Source: Heterohyrax brucei (lineage: Eukaryota > Chordata > Mammalia > Hyracoidea > Procaviidae). From it: a stretch of DNA of 64,000 bases. Made by a program: the position numbers and the translations under genes. The DNA lies in assembly GCA_028571685.1 (NCBI GenBank), contig CM053148.1, forward strand, positions 92,976,001 to 93,040,000. The letters run 5' to 3'. This document shows, piece after piece, positions 56,500 to 64,000 of the stretch; the stretch's first letter is position 1, and the number at the start of each line of letters is the position of its first letter. Under the pieces are notes generated by a model, which was given only the letters and a program-made list of their open reading frames with translations, had not been told where the DNA came from and did not search any database.

Positions 56500-57330
56500 T
56501 AGGGAGGAATAAAATTATTTTCTCTAATTGAATAATGGTATTTTCTATGAGTGAGAAGTTGCTGTCAAAATAATGTATGTCTAACTGCAGGATATAATTA
56601 TACTTTTTTCAACTTGTCAGGGCGACAGGATTTGTGTAGAAAAACATGCTTTGAGCCTGTTCTTATTTTCTAACGTTTGAACAGATCAGAATGGCTTTTT
56701 TACTTAAGTGACAGCTTTCTCATTCCTGAAAGTAATCAATCATATCATTAATGCACATTAAATTAGTATTAACCTTGTCTTCACCATATATCATTTTATA
56801 AAGAATTATATCCCTATCTGTTGACTAATTGCACCAATAAACTTCACCACAGTGACATAATTAATAGATCAATTAATATTTAGGAAGGTGACATTTCTCA
56901 CTTTTTTAAAACTCGTGAGTTTGAATTTGAAAAGAATAAGTTACTGATACCAGGATTTGAATCTCAGGTAGTGTGTAGTTGGCAGCTAAATAAAACAGCT
57001 TCCTTTCCCAGTGCAGCAATAAAATAGACAGGGCTAATTACCCATTTTTATAGGTGCTATCTGAACTTAAAACTCTAGAGAGAGTCCTACTAGTAAACCC
57101 CTGCTAAAGTCTCTTTCACCATCTGCACCTTAAATTTATAGCTACAAGATCAAAAAACAAATGAATGAAGGACTTAATTATCCAAGATCTATTATCCCAA
57201 GTTTTTAAATAGTCTGTGAACCTTCTGTGGTGACTCTGAGTAGGTAAAATTAATTGTCCTTAAAAATTTTTAATTTTCAATTCACATACATTTTGTAGTT
57301 AACCAGGTTTTTTAAACTAAATAATAAGTC
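56500..57330. promoter_or_regulatory. second candidate conserved noncoding segment
   Basis: Repeat-poor, AT-rich, with many TAAT-type cores (gtaatcaatcatatcattaa near 56735, cataattaatagatcaatta near 56857). Inference only; could also be plain unique DNA. Confidence 0.25.
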
Positions 57331-57344
57331 ATAAGTCTGTCTTA

Positions 57345-57935
57345 GAAGATTGTTTTTATTTTTATTTTTTGTGCTTTAGGTGGAAGTTGACAACTCAGTT
57401 TCTCCTTCATAAATTGCTACAGTAACTGCTTTGTGCTATTGGCTGCAGTCCTCACCAAGTAGCAGCCCTGTCTCCTTTCCTACCCAGGGTTCCCTAGGTC
57501 CATCAACCAGCTTTACTTGCCCTTCCTGCCTTCTTGTCTTGCTTTAGGATAGGAGTTGCCCATTGTGGTCTCATATATTTAATTAAACTAAGAACTGTGT
57601 TCCTCACTTGTGTGATTATTTATTTTATAGGGCTGTCTGATTTTTGTCTCGAAGTGAGCTTCAGAAGTGGTTCTGTTCTGAATTAGGAAAATCTCTGGAG
57701 ACCACAATTCTTCCAGTACCTGTCAGACCAGTAAGTCTATGTGGTGCTTGTTTGTTCCATGGATTTGAATACTGTTCTACATTTTTCTTCCATTCTGTCC
57801 GGGACTGCCTGTTGTGACCCCTGCCAGAGCAGTGGACGGGTGGTGGCAGCTGGGGACCAACCTGTTCTTCCTGGCTCAGGCTGGTGCAGGCTCTGGTTTA
57901 TGCGACCCTGTAGCCTTCTGGGCTAATATTTTTAA
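57345..57935 (-). repeat. older L1 3' UTR
   Basis: The T-rich start, gaagttgacaactcagtttc, gtagcagccctgtctccttt, cagaccagtaagtctatgtg and the end tggtttatgcgaccctgt...gggctaata follow an older L1 3' UTR on the minus strand. The 61-codon frame in it is chance. Confidence 0.65.
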
Positions 57936-58585
57936 AGAATCACTTTTAAATATCTCTACCTTTCACTGAATTTTCTAATTGAATTATTATTTGTGTATTA
58001 ATTGAATAAAGTTGGCTCTATCTAAATCCAAAAATTTAGAGCATTTTGTTTATAATTGTGATGCAATAGACATTCCAAAGTTGTATCAACTGTGATGTTC
58101 AAAATTGCATTTATGTCTTGAAATAAGATATGTTTAGGTATAAACACAAGAATAAATCCTAAGAAATGCATTTTCACATAATACCATTAAATATAGATGT
58201 CTTAAGCTTAGAAGAAAGAGCACATGAACTGTGTTCTTTTGATTAAAAGAGTAGAAAAGTAGATCTATCCACTTGCAGTATAGATAAAAATGTTGAATTC
58301 TTAAATGTATTGTGCCATTTAATGATTACAAATATTGCATACATAATCAAATCAATCTGAAGACTCACCTGTTTTCAAAACCTAATCTTTGAGCCAAGTT
58401 GGAAAATTGAATGATAAATATATTTTCTATTCTTAATTTTATTCAATACACTAAAATGTGGTCTGTGAAGCCGTCCAACTCTACTAAATAATTCATTTTA
58501 AATTTTAAGTCAGTGTCATATAGTTCTCTAGGTTTCAATGAAAATATCACTTTATATTTGTATACTACGTTTTTCTGGAATGTTT
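57936..58585. other. no recognised gene or repeat
   Basis: Very AT-rich, nothing recognised. Confidence 0.35.
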
Positions 58586-58667
58586 TCAATTTTTTTTGTG
58601 TGACTAAGTGAAAGTATACAATCCAAATCAGTTTTGCATGCCCACCTATCTACAGTTCCTTCTGAAA
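58586..58667 (-). repeat. L1 3'-end fragment (about 80 bp)
   Basis: attttttttgtgtgactaag, then gtatacaatccaaatcagtt and ctacagttccttct match the end of the L1 3' UTR. Extreme 5' truncation. Confidence 0.8.
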
Positions 58668-59364
58668 ATCATCTTAAAGTAACCATTTTGCAAAGCAGAA
58701 GTGTTATAAAATTTACAGAATATCCTTCCTCTATACTCAACATAGTTCATCTGTTTATCATTCTAGGATAAAAGTCTGACTTATATCTCACTGATACAAA
58801 ATTAGATGCAGTGCATTTATTAGAAATCATATGAGCTTGCTATGTATACTAAAATAATCATGACTTTATGTACCTGCTGTATTCCAGATACATGAATAAA
58901 TAGACTTTCTGCTTTCTCCAGATTCTACTGTCCTGCTAAGAAAGGGAAACACTGGATTGTTAGTTAGATTACCTGAGCAGGTTTTCAGTTAAGAATTAGT
59001 TTTATTTCCTCACTGAGAACATAAAAGACCTGCTATTTCTATTGTGCCCACTAAATACCAGCAATAAGGAGTTACGAAAGGCTGAGAAAGATCAAAAAGG
59101 AGAAAAGAAAGTTCAGGAAGGATAAGAAGAAAAGACCCAAATCTGGCTAACACCTAGGCAGTATTGGCCCAGGTCATGTAACACACTGCAATGAAATATA
59201 TCAGGGTCAAACTAGGGTACACTTTTCTAAAGTAAGGATAAAATAGCTGTAAAGAACACGATGACTAGACACATACATAGATTTCATCTGTTTGATTAGT
59301 TGGTTGATTGGTGTTTGACTAGCTGATTAGTTTGCTGACCAGAAAGTCTCTAGGGAGCACACCT
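58668..59364. other. no recognised gene or repeat
   Basis: Contains a purine-rich stretch 59070-59140. Nothing else. Confidence 0.35.
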
Positions 59365-59690
59365 TGTCTTGGTTGCCCTGTATTGGCTGCTATAATAGAA
59401 ATAGATTAAGTGCATGGCTTTAACAGACAGAAATTTATTCAAAGATCTAGAAGCCTAGAAGTCCAAATTCAGGAAGCCAGCTCCAGGGGGAAGCTTTCTC
59501 TCTCTGTTGGCTCCAGGTAAAGGTCTTTGCCACCAATCTCTCCCTACTCTAGGCAGTTCTAAGAACAGGGACCCCCAGATCCTGAGGATGCACTGTCCTG
59601 GCTCTGCTTGCTTGATAGTGTGAAATTCTTCTGTCTCTTGGCTCACTTCTCTCTTTTATATTGCAAAAAGCATTGCCTCCAATACAACTT
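59365..59690 (-). repeat. partial LTR of the 37.9-kb family
   Basis: tgtcttggttgccctgtatt at one end, agcctagaagtccaaattca and cttgatagtgtgaaattctt inside. It matches the first 60% of the LTR at 46305-46816 and then loses similarity, so the sense 5' end is missing or diverged. Confidence 0.65.
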
Positions 59691-59992
59691 AATAAAAACA
59701 GTTCTATATCAGAAAGCACTTAAAAAAATGTCTTAGACAGTTTCAAAAAATTAAATGAAACTCTTAAAATAATAATTTTACTTCTGAAAAGATTCTAAAT
59801 GTTTTAAGGGTATTCCTTATAGTGAAGGGGGATTAGATTCTTTCATCCAGTCATTTTGATAGAGCCTACCTACAATACTGGGGGAAAAAATTAAAAACAA
59901 AAAAACAACTGCCATTTTAGCAAAACATTAACTTCATCTACAACCACATTATTAGGACATCCAAACATTTTTTAAAGAATAACATTTTATTT

Positions 59993-60157
59993 GGAGCCCT
60001 GGTTGCACAACGATTAAGAGCTCAACTGCTAACAAAAAGGTTGTAACTTTGAATCCACCAGCGCTCCTTGAAACCCTACTTTGTCCTATGGTGTTGGTAT
60101 GAATCAGAGTTGACTGAATGGCAATGAGATGTTTTTTGTTTGTTTTTTTAACTCTTT
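59993..60157 (+). repeat. AfroSINE
   Basis: ggagccctggttgcacaacg to ctgaatggcaatgagatg. Confidence 0.88.
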
Positions 60158-60286
60158 ATTCATTAAAATGTAAAGAAATACAATTTCCTTTCCATGTGCA
60201 GTTTTTTTTATTGAAATATAACTATTGACCCCATGTGTCTGTAAGTTTATCTTACTGTTGGGATTTGTGTGTTGCTGTGAAGAAAT

Positions 60287-60463
60287 AACTCAAGGCAACC
60301 CTATAGGACAGATTAGAACTGCCCTATAGAGTTTCCAAGGAGCACCTGGTGGATTTGAACTGCCAACCTTTTGGTTAGAAGCTGTAGCACTTGACCATTA
60401 TGCTACCAGGGTCACTGTGAGTCAGAATTGATTTGATGACAGTGGGTGTTTGGTGTGCGTGTG
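60287..60463. mobile_element. AfroSINE with inverted 5' body (twin priming)
   Basis: 60291-60410 is the body and head in minus orientation (ggcaaccctataggacagat to atgctaccagg). It is joined directly to the 3' tail in plus orientation (gtcactgtgagtcagaattg, 60411-60455). The whole is bracketed by the perfect 11-bp repeat tgtgaagaaat (60276-60286 and 60464-60474). Confidence 0.85.
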
Positions 60464-60612
60464 TGTGAAGAAATGATGAAGTAAAACAACTAAACAGAAG
60501 ATTTCAAAAAAAAATGGCTCAAGAAGACAAACTAAGTAATATAATGACATGTACAAAGAACAGGAAATGGAAAACCAAAAGCAAAGAACATGCCTGGCAT
60601 TTCCCAAGCTGG

Positions 60613-60766
60613 AAAAAAAAAAAATCTACTGCCATTGAGTCAATTCCAAATCATAGTGACCCTATAGGACAAAGTAGAACTGCCCCCTAGAGTTTCTGAG
60701 CAGTAGATTTGAACTGTTGACTATTCAGCTGACAGATGTGACACTTCATCAATATGCCACCAGCGT
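60613..60766 (-). mobile_element. AfroSINE nested in RTE
   Basis: A12 run then tctactgccattgagtcaat, to gccaccagcg. The approximate duplication tttcccaagct / tttctaagct is part of the RTE. Confidence 0.9.
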
Positions 60767-61044
60767 TTCTAAGCTAAAAGAACTGAAGGAAAAATTCAAG
60801 CCTTGAGTTGCAGCAGTAAAGAATTCTATAAGGAAAATATTAAAAGATGCAGAAAGCATCAAAAGAGGTGGAAAGAACGCACAGAGTCTTTATATTAGAA
60901 GGAACTAGTTGACATCCAACCACTTCAAGAGAAAGCATGTGGTCAGGAACTGATGGTACCGAAAGAAGAAGTTCAAGCTGCATTGAAGGCACTAGTGAAA
61001 AACAAGGTTCCAGGAAATGACGGAATGTCAACTGGGAGGTTTCA

Positions 61045-61535
61045 GGATGTGGGCAATATGACCACAGTTAAGGCTGTGGGCAGCAGCCAAGGTTAGGACA
61101 AGCATTATGGCCTAAGTGGGGCTTGTGAGCCTATGAATGAGTCAATGTAAACAGCCCAAAGCAGCTGGAAGGCATGACATCAGACCCTCTCTGGCCCATT
61201 GAACATGATCTTTGTACCTGTGCCCAGGCCCTGCATGCTTTCTTCCTCAAGAGGGATTCACCTGCGGAAGTGGCCTTTGTTATGCTGATTAGACAAGAAG
61301 GCACAAGCTGGCTTTCTGAGGAACTTCCCCAAAACATCATTCAAATCAATGCCTGCTTTACTGCACATATGCCTATTCTGTTCACTAAATATATAGGAGC
61401 TGTACGATGCCCAAATCAGAGTTTGGAGCATCAGAGATATCAGTTTTCCTCCCAGCCACCACCATTTCCTGTGTGGCGCTCTTCATCGGCACCAATCAGC
61501 TGTGGGTGATGAGACCTGCCAAACTCAATGCAGAA
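61045..61535. mobile_element. LTR-like insertion in the RTE
   Basis: The RTE sequence stops near gaggtttcagga and resumes at aactcaatgcagaaaatg. The insert begins close to tgtgggcaatatgaccac. Features such as ttcactaaatatataggagc (polyA-signal-like) followed by gcccaaatcagagtttggag and a C-rich end look like an R-U5 region of an endogenous retroviral LTR. A 111-codon open frame (61174-61509, plus) has no domain that I recognise. Confidence 0.6.
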
Positions 61536-61549
61536 AATGAAATGGCACT

Positions 61550-62400
61550 GGAAGCGCTCATTCATCTACGCCAAGATACTTAGAGGACAGCTACCTGGCC
61601 AACTGACTGGAACAGATCCATATGTGTGCCTATTGCCAAGAAATGTGATCCAACAGAAGGCAGAAATTATTGAACAATATCAGTAATATCACATGTGAGT
61701 AGAATTGGGCTGAAGATCATACAAAAGTGACTGCAGCAGTATATTGACAGGGAACTGCCACACATTCAGGCCAGATTCAGAAGAGAATACCAGAAAGCTG
61801 TTTACTTGTGTTTTATTCACTACTCAAAGGCATTCAACTATGTGAATCATAACAAATTATGGGTGAAATTAAGGTGAAATGGACTTCCAGAACCTTTAAT
61901 TGCACTGTGGGAAATTTGTACATGGATCAAGAGCCAATCATTTGAACAGAGCAAGGGAACATTGAATGGTTTAAAGTCAGAAAAGGTGTGTGTTGGAGTT
62001 GTATCCATACTTATTCATTCTGTATGCCTAGAAAATAATTTGAGAAGCTGGCTACATGAGGAAGTACAGGGCATTAGGGTTGGAGGAAAACTCACTAACA
62101 ACCTCCATTATGTAGATGACACAACCTTGCTTACTGAAAGTGAAGAGGACATGAAACACTTAACAACAAAGATCAAAGACCACAGTCCTCAGTGTAGATT
62201 ATGCCTCATCATCAGGAAAACAAAAATCCTCACAACTGTACCAATTAGCAATGTCACGATAAATGGAGGAAAGATTGAGATTGTCAAGGATTTCATTTCA
62301 CTTGAACCTACAATCAACAGCCATGGAAGCAGCAGCCAAAAAAGCAGACACATTGCATTGGGAAAATCTGCTGCAAAAGACCTCTTTTAAATGTTGAAAA
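61550..62400 (+). pseudogene. RTE reverse-transcriptase remnant (YVDD box)
   Basis: Remnant of the RTE endonuclease-reverse transcriptase. Around 61800-61860 the translation has Tyr-Ser-Lys-Ala-Phe-Asn (palm motif A, with Asn where Asp is expected). An open stretch at 61962-62390 has the catalytic Tyr-Val-Asp-Asp box near 62110-62121, followed by Thr-Thr-Leu-Leu-Thr-Glu-Ser-Glu-Glu-Asp, typical of RTE elements. Further down, Ser-Leu-Glu-Lys-Asp (near 62660) belongs to the C-terminal region. Frames shift between these blocks, so the enzyme is dead. Its 3' end is the sequence the AfroSINEs imitate. Confidence 0.8.
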
Positions 62401-62860
62401 GCAAAAACGTCTCCTTGACAACTAAGATGTGCCTGACCCAAGCCATAGTATCTTATGTGTGAGAAAGTTGGACAATAAGTAAAGACAACAGAAGAACTGA
62501 CACCTTTGAATTGTGGTATTGGAGATATATACTGAATGTATCATGGCCTGTCAAAAGAAGGAACAGATCAGTGTTAGAAGATGCACAACCATAGCATTCC
62601 TTAGATGCAAGGATGGAGAGACCGTGTCTTACATACTTTGGATATGTTGTCAGGAAAGATCAATCTCTGGAGAAGGACATATCCTTGGTAAAATAGAGTC
62701 AGTGTAAAAGAGAAAGACCTTCAACAATATGAGCTGACACAGTGGCTGTGGCAGGGGGCTCAAACATAACCAATATTGTGGGCATGGTGCAGGACTAGGC
62801 AATGTTTTATTCTATAGAGCATGAGACCACTGTTAGAACCAACTCCATGATGCCTAATAA

Positions 62861-63305
62861 CAGAACCATCAAAATTCATGTGCTCAATCCTACTGTCTAT
62901 CTTCATTCTTCAGAATAATTAGTCTCATTAGTTCAAGGGTTGGTCATAATCATGCAATATTTTCACAAGTTTTCCAGTCAAATTTTTCTCTGGATGTGCT
63001 CTAACTTTGTTAACCTGCCTGTTAACTATTTCACGGTATGTTCTAAGAATGACATTGTTCTAGCCAGCCAAGTGCCATCGAGTAGGAGAAGTTGAGGACA
63101 TTAACTTATTGCAAAGTACTGCTTTACAATTTCCAGTGGCCTTATAATATTGCTACACTAAATGAGCTCAATTGCAGTCAAAAACTAATACTTCTTTACA
63201 CACTCTAATAATTAGCTGTAGCTGTCCGTACTTGTTGCTTATTAGTTGCAATTATTTTGGACAGAATCACAGGGCTTTGCAATTATTACTGTGAACTTTT
63301 AATGG
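62861..63305. other. no recognised gene; SINE-tail scrap at 63062-63086
   Basis: The scrap reads agccagccaagtgccatcga (minus-strand AfroSINE/RTE tail). The rest is unrecognised. Confidence 0.4.
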
Positions 63306-64000
63306 AGGGGGTGGAGTCAAGATGGTGGACTAAATGCACATCTCCCTAAATCCCTCTGGAAACAAAGACCTGAACTGATAATTAAATGGAGCCTTCTGGA
63401 CACCTAGTGAGCCCTAGGACATGGCATGGGGCTGTTCAATTTGGACTTCATACCACTAAATGTAAAACTTTCTCTCTTTCACTGACCAAACTCTCGGCAA
63501 GCTCAGGCTTGCACAGACCAAAGGTAACTCACCATTTTAATTTTATTTTCTCTGTCTTAGCCAGCATGTGGAGCTGGAACTTGACTAGTTGCTAATTTCA
63601 GATGCACTGCTGGTGGGATCGGCAAGCTAAATTGCCATATTTTGAGATCCTAGCTTTGGACTCTGTGCATCTCGGCACCTTTGGTCTCTCTTTCTGCCTC
63701 TGCCATAGAGTTGCCTGGATTCAGCCAGGTGGCGAGCTTGGGTGGGAAACCATCTTGATCCATTGGGAAGAGGATACATACATATAGAGGCCTCAGCTGG
63801 ACTTAGTTCCTAGACTAGAAGGCAGGGCCTGCCTGGGGGAGAGCACTTTTCCTACAGAAAAGCAGTATTTTACACAGTATTGCCTATGGCTGCGGCCTGG
63901 CAATAGAGTCTGTGGACTCTGTGCATCTTGGCACCTTTGGCCTCTCTTTCTGCCTCCACCACAGAGTAGCCTGGACCCAGCCAGGCAGTGAGCTTTCTCG
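63306..64000 (+). mobile_element. LINE-1 5' UTR (runs off the right edge)
   Basis: Begins ggggtggagtcaagatggtg, the start of the same L1 family as 8703-15682, and follows that copy's 5' UTR. At 63914 the ggactctgtgcatctt unit, already present at 63658, starts again, giving a 256-bp tandem period. ORF1, if present, lies outside the window. Confidence 0.85.

Larger units (their letters stand above)
60464..62860 (+). mobile_element. RTE LINE, 5'-truncated, with nested insertions
   Basis: The longest RTE copy in the window. It runs from gatgaagtaaaacaactaaa through gaactgatggtaccgaaaga, ggccaactgactggaacaga and tgtagatgacacaaccttgc to the 3' tail cactgttagaaccaactcca. It is interrupted by an AfroSINE (60613-60766) and an LTR-like insert (about 61045-61535). 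Stops and frameshifts throughout. Confidence 0.9.

Noticed and set aside
1-64000. tRNA genes suggested by A-box/B-box motifs
   Set aside because: Every instance is the head of an AfroSINE. No cloverleaf-compatible 70-75 base tRNA with a proper acceptor stem was seen.
1-64000. CRISPR arrays, bacterial operons or phage genes
   Set aside because: No regularly spaced repeats and no dense coding. The sequence is clearly mammalian nuclear DNA.

Overview
The window looks like vertebrate, specifically afrotherian mammal, nuclear DNA. The most likely source is an elephant or another paenungulate. This rests on recognised repeats rather than on any gene. The dominant short repeat is a tRNA-derived SINE of the AfroSINE type: the head resembles a tRNA gene with A-box and B-box motifs, and the tail (gagtcggaa..cgactcgacggca) is shared with the 3' end of an RTE-clade LINE present in the same window. 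I name families from memory of their consensus sequences. No database search was possible.

I find no host protein-coding gene, exon, structural RNA gene or CpG island. Open frames are short, and most lie across or antisense to repeats. The window reads as intergenic or deep intronic DNA built up by successive retrotransposition.

Layout. 0-8.7 kb: AfroSINEs, RTE 3' ends, a foldback element whose two arms match a mariner transposase end (5.76-6.29 kb), and very short orphan LINE/SINE tails. 8.7-15.7 kb: an essentially full-length LINE-1 on the minus strand with decayed ORF1 and ORF2, abutting a 240-bp polypyrimidine tract. 16-26 kb: three RTE copies (one split by a 614-bp unclassified insertion), AfroSINEs, and an unclassified repeat family present twice. 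26-36 kb: scattered AfroSINEs, a truncated L1 with a clear target-site duplication, and long stretches with no recognised repeat. 36-40 kb: SINE clusters and a solo LTR with a perfect 5-bp target duplication. 40.8-43.8 kb: a near-complete Tigger1 DNA transposon (minus) carrying a nested L1 and a nested AfroSINE. 45-54 kb: an LTR nested in an AfroSINE, an RTE copy, an ancient L2-like stretch, and a MIR split by an AfroSINE. 55-57.3 kb: AT-rich, repeat-poor segments with homeodomain- and octamer-like motifs, candidates for conserved regulatory DNA. 57-64 kb: old L1 3' ends, a 5'-truncated RTE with a YVDD reverse-transcriptase remnant that carries a nested SINE and an LTR-like insertion, an AfroSINE with a twin-priming inversion, and the 5' UTR of a second L1 that runs off the right edge.

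How the elements relate. The RTE LINE and the AfroSINEs share a 3' tail, consistent with the LINE machinery mobilising the SINEs. All LINE coding regions seen here are broken. Nested insertions give a relative order: MIR, L2 and Tigger1 are oldest, RTE and AfroSINE intermediate, and the LTRs and the L1 3' fragments inside them younger. I did not find a convincing new biological system. The best leads are the foldback mariner derivative, the twin-primed SINE, the orphan tails, two unclassified insertions inside RTE copies, the duplicated L1 5' UTR unit, and the AT-rich candidate regulatory stretches.
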